Shown piece by piece: positions 43,590 through 53,009 of a DNA stretch of 64,000 nucleotides. Position numbers and translations under genes: made by a program. Origin of the DNA: Parvibaculum sp. (GTDB lineage: Bacteria > Pseudomonadota > Alphaproteobacteria > Parvibaculales > Parvibaculaceae); the NCBI GenBank assembly GCA_002694985.1, contig NZNS01000008.1, positions 16,226 through 80,225 of the forward strand. The letters run 5' to 3'. Under the pieces are notes generated by a model that did no database searches, was not told where the DNA came from, and saw only the letters and a program-made list of their open reading frames with translations. Every line of letters starts with the position of its first letter. The stretch's first letter is position 1.

Positions 43590-44138
43590 ATGAAGCTCAC
43601 AAGTCTTTGTGTTTACTGTGGTTCGAGCACCGGCAGCGACCCTTTTTTCATGGAGGCGGGAGACGCATTCGGACGGCGGATGGCGCAGGCCGATGTCGAA
43701 CTCATCTATGGCGGCGGCGGGATCGGCGTGATGGGCGCGGTGGCACGCGCGGTGCTGGCCGAGGGTGGCCGGGTGACAGGCATCATCCCGAAATTCCTGA
43801 CGGAGGTGGAAGTCGAGTTCAAGGAGGTGAGCGAGCTCATCGTCACCGACAGCATGCATGCCCGCAAACAGAAAATGTTCGAGCGTTCTCAAGCCTTTGT
43901 GGCTCTTCCCGGAGGCATTGGAACGATTGAGGAGACCATCGAAATGCTGACCTGGGCGCAGCTGGGGCGGCATTCCAACCCGATCATCATTGCCAATCTG
44001 AAGGGCTTCTGGGACCCGATGATCGAGCTGCTGGACCACATCATCAAAGCCGGATTCGCGCGCTCCGACATCCGCCGGATCTACTCGGTGGTGGACAAGA
44101 TCGAGGATATCATCCCCCGGATCGAAGCCTCGCTCTGA
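43590..44138 (+). CDS. LOG-family protein (nucleoside 5'-monophosphate phosphoribohydrolase)
   Basis: A 182-residue Rossmann-like protein of the LOG/TIGR00730 family. The diagnostic motif PGGIGTIEE is at about 107-115, and LIYGGGGIGVMGAVA and SMHARKQKMFE are conserved. Characterised members hydrolyse cytokinin riboside monophosphates or AMP to base and ribose 5-phosphate; the older annotation 'lysine decarboxylase' is incorrect for this type. I chose ATG 43590; a TTG at 43572 is in frame. The gene stands alone between the LysM gene and rarD. Confidence 0.9.
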   Translation: MKLTSLCVYCGSSTGSDPFFMEAGDAFGRRMAQADVELIYGGGGIGVMGAVARAVLAEGGRVTGIIPKFLTEVEVEFKEVSELIVTDSMHARKQKMFERSQAFVALPGGIGTIEETIEMLTWAQLGRHSNPIIIANLKGFWDPMIELLDHIIKAGFARSDIRRIYSVVDKIEDIIPRIEASL

Positions 44139-44202
44139 GGATAAGTACGGCCGAACGTCATCGAAACGTCATCAAACCGTCACAAAACTTTCCGGGCGAA
44201 AT

Positions 44203-45141
44203 CTATCCCCGGTTTGCGAGGGCCGCCGCCTGACGCAATGCGCGCTCGTAACGCCATGTCTCGAAAGAAAATATCCCCAGTCCGAACCAGATGAGGCCGA
44301 AGGTCATCATCTGGACGCTGCCAAGCGGCTCTCCATAGAGGAAAACGGCGACGAGGAACTGCGTCGTCGGGGCGAGATACTGCATGAGGCCCAAAGTGGC
44401 AAGGCGGATGCGCTGCGCCCCGAAGGCGAAGAGGAAGAGCGGCACCGCCGTCACCGGACCCGTCAGTACGAGGAAGGTCCAGGTGAACCAGCCCGCATTG
44501 CCGAAGCTCGTGCCGCCATGTCCGGAAAGCCACCAGAGATAGGCGAGCGCGAGAGGCAGCAGCACCAGCACCTCGACGAAGAGGCCTTCGAGGGGCGTGG
44601 CGCGCGACACCTTCCGCAAATAGCCATAGGCCGCGAAGCTCGCCGCGAGATAGAGCGATATCCAGGGGAGCTGGCCAAGGTCGAAGGCGAAGATCGCAAC
44701 ACCGATGGCGGCGAGCCCGACCGCGACGCCCTGCGCACGCGACAGACGCTCGCCGAGAAAGGCGACGCCGAGCAGCACACTCACCAGCGGATTGATGTAG
44801 TAGCCGAGGCTCGTCTCGACGATGCGCGCCTCGTTGATCGAATAGATGAAGACGAACCAGTTGGAGCCAATCAGGAGGCCTGTGCCAAGCAGCGTCCACA
44901 TGGTGCGGCGGTCGCGGAGCACAGCCATCAAGGCGGCGCGGCGGCCGAGCACGAAGATGAGCAGAAGCGTCAGCACCACGCTCCAGACGGAGCGATGCGC
45001 CAGCACCTCGAAGGGCGGCACATCCATGAGCTGCTTGTAGAAGATGACGGAAAGGCCCCAGAGCAGATAGCCGAGGCCCGCAGCGGCAGCGCCGAGGGAG
45101 GCTTCGCTTGAGGGCGTTGAGGGGGCGGGTTTTTCCAGCAC
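44203..45141 (-). CDS. rarD: RarD-like EamA-family permease
   Basis: A 312-residue membrane protein with about ten hydrophobic segments of the drug/metabolite transporter superfamily. LGYLLWGLSVIFYKQL near the start, AHRSVWSVVL, SNWFVFIYSINEARIVETSLGYYINPL and LGLMQYLAPTTQFLVAVFLYGEPL are typical RarD stretches. I chose GTG 45141 because GGGAG lies seven bases upstream; the frame is open to 45183. The substrate is unknown for most family members. It lies 229 bases downstream of cimA. Confidence 0.9.
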   Translation of the reverse strand: MLEKPAPSTPSSEASLGAAAAGLGYLLWGLSVIFYKQLMDVPPFEVLAHRSVWSVVLTLLLIFVLGRRAALMAVLRDRRTMWTLLGTGLLIGSNWFVFIYSINEARIVETSLGYYINPLVSVLLGVAFLGERLSRAQGVAVGLAAIGVAIFAFDLGQLPWISLYLAASFAAYGYLRKVSRATPLEGLFVEVLVLLPLALAYLWWLSGHGGTSFGNAGWFTWTFLVLTGPVTAVPLFLFAFGAQRIRLATLGLMQYLAPTTQFLVAVFLYGEPLGSVQMMTFGLIWFGLGIFSFETWRYERALRQAAALANRG

Positions 45142-45221
45142 TTCGTTTCTCCCGCGGAATGCCGGACGCGCATCCGCGCGCATCTTGTATCATGCCGGAA
45201 GCGGCGAGGGGTCGGTCTCGT

Positions 45222-45254
45222 TCGACGGCGGCACATGGAATTGGCCGCCGTCGA
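45222..45254. repeat. Perfect 11-base inverted repeat between cimA and rarD
   Basis: TCGACGGCGGC (45222-45232) and its reverse complement (45244-45254) enclose 11 bases. No T-run follows on either strand, so it is more likely an operator or RNA hairpin than a standard terminator. Confidence 0.6.
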
Positions 45255-45313
45255 CTTCGTCCCTTGAAAAATTCCTGCAAAGAGAGACGCCGCGTTACAC
45301 GGCTTCCGGCCCC

Positions 45314-45346
45314 CCGGGTCTCCTTAAGTTCACAAGGAGGCCCCGG
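45314..45346. repeat. Imperfect inverted repeat after the cimA stop
   Basis: CCGGGTCTCCTT and AAGGAGGCCCCGG form a hairpin starting 25 bases past the cimA stop. It may end cimA transcription, but the minus-strand side lacks a T-run. Confidence 0.45.
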
Positions 45347-45370
45347 TGGTGACGTTTTTTGAGGTATGCC

Positions 45371-47065
45371 TCAGGCGCCCGCGCTTTCCTTGCGGTTATG
45401 CGTGGTGGGGGCCGGGGCGCCATCGCGCAGGAGCTTGTGCGTGATGGAATCCGTCAAGGCCTGGAAGGACGCATCCACGATGTTGGGCGAGACGCCGACC
45501 GTGAACCAGCGGTTGCCCTTGCCGTCCGCGCTTTCGATCATGACGCGGGTGACGGCTTCCGTGCCGCTTGTCAGGATACGCACCTTGAAGTCGGCGAGGC
45601 GCAGATCCTCGATATAGGGCGAGTATTTGCCGAGGTCTTTTCTGAGCGCCTGATCGAGCGCATTGACGGGGCCGTTACCCTCACCCACCGAGATCAGCTT
45701 TTCGCCATCGACCACGACCTTCACGGTTGCTTCCGAGACGGTGACGAGGGCGCCGAGCGCGTTGTAGCGGCGCTCGACCAGCACACGGAAGGATTCCACA
45801 TCGAAGAAGGCGGGCACCTCGCCGAGGATGCGCCGCGCCAGAAGCTCGAAAGAGGCTTCCGCGCCGTCATAGGAATAGCCAAGGAATTCGCGCTCCTTCA
45901 CCTCGTCCAGCAGGCGGCCGATGCGGCGGTCGGAAGGATCGAAGGCGATGCCCGCTTCTTCGAGGCGCGCGAGGATGTTCGACTTGCCGGCCTGATCGGA
46001 GACGGCGATCTTGCGCTTGTTGCCGACGCTTTCGGGCGGCACATGCTCATAGGTCTTCGGGTCCTTGAGGATCGCGGAGACATGGATGCCGGCCTTGGAC
46101 GCGAAGGCGCTTTCGCCGACATAGGGCGCGTAGCGATCCGGCGCGCGGTTCAGGATTTCATCCAGCGTGCGCGAAACATGGGTGAGATTTTTCAGGCGCT
46201 CATGGGTGACGCCGATCTCGAAGCGGTCCGCATATTCGGACTTCAGGAGAAGCGTCGGGATGATGGAGACCATGTTGGCATTGCCGCAGCGCTCGCCGAG
46301 CCCGTTCAACGTGCCCTGCACCTGGCGCACGCCCGCGCGCACGGCGGCGAGCGAATTTGCCACCGCGTTTTCCGTGTCGTTATGCGTGTGGATGCCAAGC
46401 TTTTCGCCCGGCACACCGGCGGCGACAATCTCGCCGACAATGCGCTCCACCTCATCTGGCAAGGAGCCGCCATTGGTGTCGCAGAGGACGGCCCAGCGCG
46501 CGCCATTTTCCAGCGCGGTCTTCACGCAGGAAAGCGCATAGGCGGGGTTCGCCTTGTAGCCGTCGAAGAAGTGCTCGCAATCGATCATGGGCTCGCGGCC
46601 CTTCGCGGCGACGGCCTTCACGCTGTCGGCGATGGTTTCGAGATTTTCGTCATTGGTGATGCCGAGCGCGACCGAGACATGGAAGTCCCAGCTTTTGGCG
46701 ACGAGGCAGACGGCATCCGTATCGGCATCGAGGATGGCGGCGAGACCGGGATCGTTCGAGGCGGAGCGCCCTGCCCGCTTCGTCATGCCGAAGGCGGTGA
46801 ACTTCGCGTGAGCGAGCTTCGGCTGTTCACCGAAAAAGGCGGTGTCGGTCGGATTGGCGCCCGGATAGCCGCCCTCGATATAGTCCAGCCCCAACTCATC
46901 GAGCAGGCCCGCAATGAGGTGCTTGTCCTCCACGCTGAAATCGACGCCGGTCGTCTGCGCGCCGTCGCGCAGCGTGGTGTCGAAAAGGTAGAGGCGTTCT
47001 CGCGTATTGGCTCGCGTATTGGCTCGCGTATTGGCTCTCGTATTGGCCGTCTTGGACTTGCTCAT
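45371..47065 (-). CDS. cimA: Citramalate synthase
   Basis: A 564-residue enzyme of the isopropylmalate synthase family that condenses pyruvate and acetyl-CoA to (R)-citramalate, the first step of threonine-independent isoleucine synthesis. LYLFDTTLRDGAQTTGVDFS is the metal and substrate site, followed by YIEGGYPGANPTD, which differs from LeuA and fits CimA. GIHTHNDTENAVANSLAAV and QGTLNGLGERCGNAN are conserved, and a C-terminal regulatory domain lies after about 390. The start at ATG 47065 is followed by four ANTR repeats (about 8-23), encoded by a 12-base tandem repeat. That N-terminal repeat is not part of the enzyme fold. Confidence 0.94.
   Translation of the reverse strand: MSKSKTANTRANTRANTRANTRERLYLFDTTLRDGAQTTGVDFSVEDKHLIAGLLDELGLDYIEGGYPGANPTDTAFFGEQPKLAHAKFTAFGMTKRAGRSASNDPGLAAILDADTDAVCLVAKSWDFHVSVALGITNDENLETIADSVKAVAAKGREPMIDCEHFFDGYKANPAYALSCVKTALENGARWAVLCDTNGGSLPDEVERIVGEIVAAGVPGEKLGIHTHNDTENAVANSLAAVRAGVRQVQGTLNGLGERCGNANMVSIIPTLLLKSEYADRFEIGVTHERLKNLTHVSRTLDEILNRAPDRYAPYVGESAFASKAGIHVSAILKDPKTYEHVPPESVGNKRKIAVSDQAGKSNILARLEEAGIAFDPSDRRIGRLLDEVKEREFLGYSYDGAEASFELLARRILGEVPAFFDVESFRVLVERRYNALGALVTVSEATVKVVVDGEKLISVGEGNGPVNALDQALRKDLGKYSPYIEDLRLADFKVRILTSGTEAVTRVMIESADGKGNRWFTVGVSPNIVDASFQALTDSITHKLLRDGAPAPTTHNRKESAGA
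47001..47048 (-). repeat. 12-base tandem repeat in the 5' end of cimA
   Basis: Three exact copies of CGCGTATTGGCT (plus strand; 47001-47036) and one degenerate copy. Each unit is 12 bases, so copy changes keep the frame and add or remove one ANTR tetrapeptide. Confidence 0.9.
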
Positions 47066-47271
47066 GGTGTCGTTCGCTTCTTTGCCGCATCGTGGAAAGG
47101 CGCTGACACGCCAGTCAAAAATCGTCCGGGGGGTGACTTCCGCCACCGGCCAGACCCGTTATCCACAATGTATTGCAAGCGTGCTTGTACGGCGGCGGCG
47201 GCCGCGCTTCCAGTTTTGTTTCTCCCGTTTACTCCGAAATACGCGTCCCTTTTTTGAGGACGCGCGTTCGG

Positions 47272-47311
47272 ACGCAAAACCGGAACCCACTTTTGCTGAA
47301 CGCGCTGGTAT
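47272..47311. repeat. Candidate dispersed intergenic element
   Basis: The stretch containing AAAACCGGAACCCACTTTTG resembles a short motif (AAACCGGTTCCCACTTTT) that I remember as frequent between genes of Hyphomicrobiales. Only one copy is seen here, so the call is tentative. Confidence 0.3.
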
Positions 47312-47386
47312 GTCAGCCGCTAATAATCAGACCCTGAATGATCGAGTGTGCCGGGTTCATGCCGGTATCCTGATCTGTTGCCGTTA

Positions 47387-47403
47387 AAAAAACTATAACA
47401 GTT
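47387..47403 (-). terminator. Weak terminator after gltX
   Basis: On the minus strand, AACT-GTTAT-AGTT followed by a run of T lies directly after the gltX TGA. The stem is short, but the T-run is good. Confidence 0.5.
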
Positions 47404-48768
47404 TCAAGCCGTTAGTCCGCCGAGCCGGGCCTTTGCCTGCTCCCGTCCGATCAGAGGTAACAGGTTTTTCAATTCCGGTCCATGCGGCAAACCCGTCAGG
47501 GCGAGGCGAAGCGGCATGAAGAGCGCCTTGCCCTTGCGGCCCGTCGCCTGCTTCACGGCGCCGGTCCAGAGGCTCCATGTGGCCTGATCCCAAGGCTCCG
47601 GGGGCAACGCAGCGGCGGCGGCAGCAGCAAAATCGCTGTCCTCGATGACGGGCTCAACCGGGCCCTCGACGATGCGCGCCCATTCCGCCGCATCGTGGAA
47701 GAGGACGAGGTTGGGTTTCACGGCATCCCAGAAAGCCTCGCCGAGATCGGCACCGAGGGCGGCGAGACGCGGCTGCGCCTGCGCATAGGGCATGAGATGG
47801 AGGCAGGCGGCATTGACGCGGGTGAGATCCGCCGGGTCGAAGCGGATATCGGAACGGCCCAGGCTCGAAATGTCGAAGGTTTCGGCCAGTGTTTCGAGCG
47901 AGAGGCAGGGCTCGACCGGCTCGGGCGTACCGAGACGCGCGAGAAGCGCATTGAGCGCCATCGCCTCATAGCCCGCCTCGCGGAGCGCGCGGAGCGAGAA
48001 GCGCTCGGCATCGTCGCGCTTGGAGAGGGGTTTGCCCTCCGGCCCGTTCAGGAGCGAGTAATGCGCGAAGGCAGGCGGCTCGGCCCCTAGCGCGCGGATG
48101 ATCTGGATCTGGACGCCTGTATTGGTGATGTGGTCCGAACCGCGGATGACATGGCTGATCTGGAAGTCGATATCGTCGACGATGCTCGGCAGCGTGTAGA
48201 GGAAGCGGCCATCCTCGCGGATGAGGACGGGGTCCGAAAGCGAGGCGCCATCGACCTCGACATGACCCTGGATCATGTCCTCGAATGTCGTGTGTTCGTG
48301 GTCGAGCTTGAAACGCCAATGGGGGCGTCGGCCGTCGGCTTCGAGGGCGGCGCGGTCTTCATCGGTGAGCTTGAGCGCGGCGCGGTCATAGACGGGGGGA
48401 AGCCCGCGCGCGTGCTGGCGCTTGCGGCGCCGGTCGAGCTCGGCCGCGCTTTCATAGGCCGGATAGAGGCGGCCATCGGCTTTCAGCTTTTCAGCCGCCG
48501 CTTCATAGGCCGCGAGGCGTTCGGACTGGCGGGCGAAGATGTCATGGGTGAGACCCAGCCAGGCAAGGTCTTCCTCGATCGCGGCGGCAAATTCTGCCGT
48601 GGAGCGGGCATCATCCGTGTCGTCCATGCGGAGCATGAACTTTCCGCTATTCTTCCGTGCAAAGAGGAAGTTGAAAAGCGCGGCGCGCGCATTGCCGACA
48701 TGAAGACGGCCCGTGGGCGACGGAGCGAAGCGGACGATCACGTTCGAGGAATCGGGACTACCGTTCAT
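47404..48768 (-). CDS. gltX: Glutamate-tRNA ligase (GltX, short alphaproteobacterial type)
   Basis: A 454-residue class I aminoacyl-tRNA synthetase that charges tRNA-Glu, and in bacteria with GatCAB also tRNA-Gln. The HIGH-type motif is in APSPTGRLHVGNARAALFNF (HVGN at 23-26), and the KMSKS-type motif is LSKRD (248-252). Many alphaproteobacteria have two GltX paralogues, and this sequence looks like one of the two; its tRNA specificity cannot be assigned here. The ATG overlaps the nadE stop by four bases, so the two are co-translated. Confidence 0.95.
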   Translation of the reverse strand: MNGSPDSSNVIVRFAPSPTGRLHVGNARAALFNFLFARKNSGKFMLRMDDTDDARSTAEFAAAIEEDLAWLGLTHDIFARQSERLAAYEAAAEKLKADGRLYPAYESAAELDRRRKRQHARGLPPVYDRAALKLTDEDRAALEADGRRPHWRFKLDHEHTTFEDMIQGHVEVDGASLSDPVLIREDGRFLYTLPSIVDDIDFQISHVIRGSDHITNTGVQIQIIRALGAEPPAFAHYSLLNGPEGKPLSKRDDAERFSLRALREAGYEAMALNALLARLGTPEPVEPCLSLETLAETFDISSLGRSDIRFDPADLTRVNAACLHLMPYAQAQPRLAALGADLGEAFWDAVKPNLVLFHDAAEWARIVEGPVEPVIEDSDFAAAAAAALPPEPWDQATWSLWTGAVKQATGRKGKALFMPLRLALTGLPHGPELKNLLPLIGREQAKARLGGLTA

Positions 48769-50432
48769 ACATCCTGATCCCGGAAGCCGTTCACGATCGG
48801 ATAGCGGCGGTCGCGACCGAAATTGCGCGCGGTGACTTTCACGCCCGGCGCGGACTGGCGGCGCTTGTATTCCGAGATGTAGAGCAGATGCTCAACGCGC
48901 TTCACGAGATCGCGGTCATGGCCGCGCTCGACGATCTCGCGCGCCGACATTTCCTCTTCCACGAGGCAGTGAAGGATATCGTCCAGCACCTCGTATGGCG
49001 GCAGCGAATCCTCGTCCTTCTGATCGGGGCGCAGCTCGGCGGAGGGCGGGCGCGTGATGATGTTTTCCGGGATCACCCTGCCCTTTGGCCCCAGGCATCC
49101 CTTCGGCATGTTCTCGTTGCGCCAGCGCGACATGCGGAAGACGCGCGTCTTGTAGAGATCCTTGATCGGATTGAAGCCGCCATTCATGTCGCCATAGATG
49201 GTGGCGTAGCCGGCCGAGATTTCGGACTTGTTGCCGGTGGTGAGCAGCATGGAGCCGAACTTGTTGGAAATCGCCATGAGGATGACGCCGCGCGAGCGCG
49301 ACTGGAGATTTTCTTCCGTTGTATCGGCCTGTGTGTTCTCGAAAAGCGTTTCGAGTGCGGAGGTGAAGCCCGCGACCGGCGCCTCGATGGAAACGGTGTC
49401 ATAGCGAACGCCGAGAAGTTTCGCGCATTCCGCCGCATCGTCGAGGCTTTCCGACGAGGTGTAGCGGTAAGGCAGCATGACGCAGTGAACCTTGTCGGGG
49501 CCCAGCGCGTCGACGGCGATGGCGGCGACGAGCGCACTGTCGATGCCGCCCGAGAGGCCGAGAACGACGCCGGGAAAATGGTTCTTCTTCACATAGTCGC
49601 GCAGGCCCTGCACGACGGCGAGATAGAGCGCTTCGTCGCCCTCCTCGATCTTCGCGCGTTCGCCGGTCTCGCAGACCCAGCCCTTGTCCTCGCGCGTCCA
49701 GTCGGTGAGCACGATCTTCTCTTCCCATGCGGGCATCTGGACGGGGAGCGAGAGATCGGCATTCAGCACGAAAGAGGCGCCGTCGAAGACGAGTTCGTCC
49801 TGACCGCCGAGCTGGTTCACATAAGCCAGCGGCAGGCCGCTCTCCTTGATGCGGGCGATGGCAAGCTGCATCCGCGCGTCGAACTTGTTGAAGTCGTAAG
49901 GCGAGCCGTTCGGCACAAGCAGGATTTCAGCGCCGGACTCTTCGAGGCATTCGACCACATCCGGGAACCAGATGTCCTCGCAGATGGGGGCGCCGATGCG
50001 CACGCCGCGCACATTGAAGGGGCCGGGCATGGGGCCTTCGTCGAAGACGCGGGGCTCGTCGAAGACGGAATAGTTCGGCAGGTGGGCCTTGGCACGGTAG
50101 CCGCGGACCTCGCCACGATCGAGATAGAGGACGGCATTGAAGAGCTTGCCGTCATCGGCGAGCCAGGGGCAGCCGATAAGGACGCCGGGGCCGCCATCGA
50201 CCGTCTGGCGGGCGAGCTCTATCGCGGCATTGCGCGCGGCCTGCTGGAAGGCGCGCTTCAGCACGAGGTCTTCCGGCGGATAGCCGGTGAGGAAAAGCTC
50301 GGTGAAGACGATGAGGTCCGCGCCCCCGACCTCCGCCTCGCGGCGGGCCTCGACGGCCTTCTGGAGATTGCCCGCGATGTCCCCCACGACGGGGTTCAGC
50401 TGGGCGAGAGCAATGCGGAGCTTGTCGGTCAT
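48765..50432 (-). CDS. nadE: Glutamine-dependent NAD+ synthetase
   Basis: A 555-residue two-domain enzyme making NAD+ from nicotinic acid adenine dinucleotide, ATP and glutamine. The N-terminal nitrilase-type glutaminase has Glu45 (FTELFLTGYPPEDL), Lys115 (YRAKAHLPNY) and Cys151 (GAPICEDIWFPD). The C-terminal synthetase has the P-loop SGGIDS (294-299) and QSRSRGVILMAISNKFGSMLLTTGNKSE. ATG 50432 starts the conserved region; the frame is open to 50501 through DNA with repeated GAATCGCGGG units, which seems to be untranslated. It is followed by gltX with a four-base overlap. Confidence 0.96.
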   Translation of the reverse strand: MTDKLRIALAQLNPVVGDIAGNLQKAVEARREAEVGGADLIVFTELFLTGYPPEDLVLKRAFQQAARNAAIELARQTVDGGPGVLIGCPWLADDGKLFNAVLYLDRGEVRGYRAKAHLPNYSVFDEPRVFDEGPMPGPFNVRGVRIGAPICEDIWFPDVVECLEESGAEILLVPNGSPYDFNKFDARMQLAIARIKESGLPLAYVNQLGGQDELVFDGASFVLNADLSLPVQMPAWEEKIVLTDWTREDKGWVCETGERAKIEEGDEALYLAVVQGLRDYVKKNHFPGVVLGLSGGIDSALVAAIAVDALGPDKVHCVMLPYRYTSSESLDDAAECAKLLGVRYDTVSIEAPVAGFTSALETLFENTQADTTEENLQSRSRGVILMAISNKFGSMLLTTGNKSEISAGYATIYGDMNGGFNPIKDLYKTRVFRMSRWRNENMPKGCLGPKGRVIPENIITRPPSAELRPDQKDEDSLPPYEVLDDILHCLVEEEMSAREIVERGHDRDLVKRVEHLLYISEYKRRQSAPGVKVTARNFGRDRRYPIVNGFRDQDV

Positions 50433-50643
50433 GTCGCTTTCGGCGTTTTCACAAGGACTCGCGGGGGAATCGCGGGAGGAATCGCGGGGGCTTAGCCGCA
50501 TGTATGATGGCGGTTTTAGCCGTTGAGAAGCGCACTCACAATAGTTCAGGGATGAACGATGGCGAGGATCATTCCGGGGTGCGCCCGGCGCAGGCTGCCG
50601 CTAGGCTCGCACCAACAGAAAATATTGCAATGGAGAAGCCGCC

Positions 50644-51645
50644 ATGACCGCGAACCGCCAGGTACTGCTGACAGAAACGCCACAGGGAAAGCTTGCAGAG
50701 AGCCACTTCAAGTTCGAGCCAAACGGCAAAATGCCCGAGGCGAAGGATGGCGAGCTGCTGGTGAAGACAAAGCTCATCTCGCTCGATGCGGCGAACCGGG
50801 CCTGGATGCAGGGCGCGACCTACCGCTCGGCCGTGGAAGCGGGAACGGTGATGGCGGGCGGCTCGATATCGGAAGTCGTGGAGGCGAAGGCGCCGGGCTT
50901 TGCCAAGGGCGACCTCGTTTTCGCCGACACAGGCTGGCAGGATTATGCCGCCGTGCCCGCCAAGACGGCGCGGAAGATGCCGAAGATGGAACCCCTCTCC
51001 CACCTCCTCAGCGTTTATGGCATTGCCGGGCTGACCGCCTATTTCGGACTTCTTGAAGTCGGCAAGCCGAAGGCTGGCGAGACGGTGGTCGTGTCGGCCG
51101 CAGCGGGCTCCGTCGGGTCCATCGTCGGGCAGATCGCCAAGATCAAGGGCTGCAACGTGATCGGCATCGCGGGCGGGGCCGAGAAATGCAAGCTCCTCAC
51201 CGGCGAACTCGGCTTCGATGCGGCCATCGACTACAAGGCCGAGCCGGTCGGCAAGGCGCTGCGCAAGGCGGCGCCGAAGGGCATCGACGTCTATTTCGAC
51301 AATGTGGGCGGCGACATTCTCGAAGCCGTGCTGTTCGGCATGAACAATTACGGGCGGATCGCCTGTTGCGGGGCGGTCTCGCAATATGATGGCGCGGCTC
51401 CCGCACATGGGCCGCGCGGCATTCCGGGCCTCGTCGTCGTGAAGCGGCTCACCATGCAGGGCTTCATCGTGACGGATTATCAGGACCAGCACGACAAGGC
51501 GCTGGCCGAACTTCAGGGCTGGGTCGAGAGCGGCAAGCTCAAGGTGAAAGAGGACATCATGGAGGGGCTCGAAAACACGCCGAAGGCGCTGATCGGGCTG
51601 CTCGCCGGGGAGAATGTCGGCAAACGCATGATCCGGGTGTCCTGA
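50644..51645 (+). CDS. NADP-dependent oxidoreductase, zinc-free MDR family (paralogue 1)
   Basis: A 333-residue medium-chain reductase of the leukotriene B4 dehydrogenase/CurA-like group. It has no zinc-binding Cys. SVYGIAGLTAYFGLLEVGKPKAGETVVVS, then AAAGSVGSIVGQIAKIKGCNVIGIAGG is the NADPH fold, and GIDVYFDNVGGDILEAVL is a family hallmark. GGAG precedes the ATG. Members reduce double bonds of unsaturated ketones, aldehydes or quinones. It is divergent from nadE and related in sequence to the two genes at 56453 and 57558. Confidence 0.92.
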   Translation: MTANRQVLLTETPQGKLAESHFKFEPNGKMPEAKDGELLVKTKLISLDAANRAWMQGATYRSAVEAGTVMAGGSISEVVEAKAPGFAKGDLVFADTGWQDYAAVPAKTARKMPKMEPLSHLLSVYGIAGLTAYFGLLEVGKPKAGETVVVSAAAGSVGSIVGQIAKIKGCNVIGIAGGAEKCKLLTGELGFDAAIDYKAEPVGKALRKAAPKGIDVYFDNVGGDILEAVLFGMNNYGRIACCGAVSQYDGAAPAHGPRGIPGLVVVKRLTMQGFIVTDYQDQHDKALAELQGWVESGKLKVKEDIMEGLENTPKALIGLLAGENVGKRMIRVS

Positions 51646-51745
51646 GCTCACTGCATATTGTACCTATTCGCGCGTTAACTGCCCTTCATTGCCGATTTGA
51701 CCGCTTTCCTGCGACGGAAGCGCCATACCTCTCCGTTATAGAAAG

Positions 51746-52999
51746 ATGGGCGGCAATGAAGAGGCAGACGGGCCAATGGGCTACGATAGCGACACGAGAG
51801 ATGATATCCGGAACGGCGAGACGGGGAATTTTCCCGCAAGGCTGAAGGCATATTGGCGCGGCTTGCCCGGCGCTGTCCGCTGGGGCGGCATGGGCGCCGC
51901 CGCGCTTGTCGTGCTGTGGCTCTTCTATGGGTGGGCATTCAGCGGCGAAAGCACCACCTACCGCACCGCGACCGCAGCGCGCGGCGATATCGAACAGACG
52001 GTGACGGCCCTCGGCTCCCTGCAACCCAAGGATTATGTCGATGTGGGTGCGCAGGTTTCCGGCCAGCTCAAGACCGTTCTGGTGGAGGTGGGCGACGAGG
52101 TGAAGGAAGGCGACCTGCTCGCCGAAATCAACGCCCAGACCTATGAAACGGCCCTGGCGGCCGCACGCGCGAAGCTGGTCCAGCTCCAGTCGGAACTGGC
52201 GGGCTCGCAGGCGGAGCTTGCCCTCGCACAGCGGCAATACAAGCGAAACCTCGACCTTGCGAAAATCGATGCGGTGAGCCGCGACGCCCTCGACACGAGC
52301 GAGACGGCCGTGAAAACGACGCAGGCGACCATCGCCTCGCTCCAGGCACAGATCGAGCAGCAGAAATCGACCGTCGAAGGCAATGAAATCAATCTCGGCT
52401 ATACAAAAATCTATGCGCCGATGACCGGCACCGTCACCTCGCAGACTGCGCTGCAAGGCCAGACGCTGAACGCGAACCAGACGGCGCCGACGATCCTGAC
52501 CATTTCGGACCTCAGCACCATGACCGTCGAAGCGGAAGTGGCGGAAGCGGATGTGGGCCGGCTCACGCCCGGCATGCCCGTCTATTTTACCACGCTCGGC
52601 GCACCGGATGAGCGCTGGCGTTCGACCATACGCCAGATATTGCCGACGCCGGAGATCGAGAATGACGTGGTGCTCTATACCGTACTCATCGACATCGCCA
52701 ATCCCGACCGCAAACTGATGACGGATATGACGACGCAGGTCTTCTTCCTGCTGGGCGAAGCCGATGACGTCGTGACCGTACCCGTGGGTGCGGTGAAAAG
52801 CGGTGCGGACGGCAAGTCCTATGTGAGGGTGCTGACGGAAGACGGGCCGGAACGGCGCGAGGTCGAGACCGGCATCGCCAACCGCATCAGCATGGAAATC
52901 AAGAGCGGGCTTGAAGCCGGAGAAATTGTTGTGACGGGAACGGAAACAGGCAGCCGCGAAAGCAGCAGTAGCAGCCGTGGCCGTCCGGGCTTCCTGTAA
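51746..52999 (+). CDS. macA: MacA-type periplasmic adaptor of an efflux system
   Basis: A 417-residue membrane-fusion protein. After a cytosolic start it has one membrane helix (about 48-66), then the RND/ABC adaptor pattern: [37 protein letters not shown], a long helical hairpin (about 130-215, Gln/Ala-rich coiled coil), [16 protein letters not shown] and a C-terminal barrel with [12 protein letters not shown]. The hairpin reaches toward a TolC-like channel. It is the first gene of the macA-macB-nodT operon. Exported compound unknown; macrolides and heme-like molecules are known for relatives. Confidence 0.93.
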   Translation: MGGNEEADGPMGYDSDTRDDIRNGETGNFPARLKAYWRGLPGAVRWGGMGAAALVVLWLFYGWAFSGESTTYRTATAARGDIEQTVTALGSLQPKDYVDVGAQVSGQLKTVLVEVGDEVKEGDLLAEINAQTYETALAAARAKLVQLQSELAGSQAELALAQRQYKRNLDLAKIDAVSRDALDTSETAVKTTQATIASLQAQIEQQKSTVEGNEINLGYTKIYAPMTGTVTSQTALQGQTLNANQTAPTILTISDLSTMTVEAEVAEADVGRLTPGMPVYFTTLGAPDERWRSTIRQILPTPEIENDVVLYTVLIDIANPDRKLMTDMTTQVFFLLGEADDVVTVPVGAVKSGADGKSYVRVLTEDGPERREVETGIANRISMEIKSGLEAGEIVVTGTETGSRESSSSSRGRPGFL

Positions 53000-53009
53000 G
53001 GCAAACCAG

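Noticed and set aside
43590..44138. Lysine decarboxylase name for the LOG-family protein
   Set aside because: PGGxGTxxE proteins of this size are phosphoribohydrolases; the decarboxylase label is a historic error.
45359..47257. Long plus-strand frame (632 codons) opposite cimA
   Set aside because: It is the antisense shadow of a well-conserved gene in high-GC DNA. Its translation has no family features.
48888..50495. Plus-strand frame of 535 codons opposite nadE
   Set aside because: NadE on the minus strand has all catalytic residues; the opposite frame has none.
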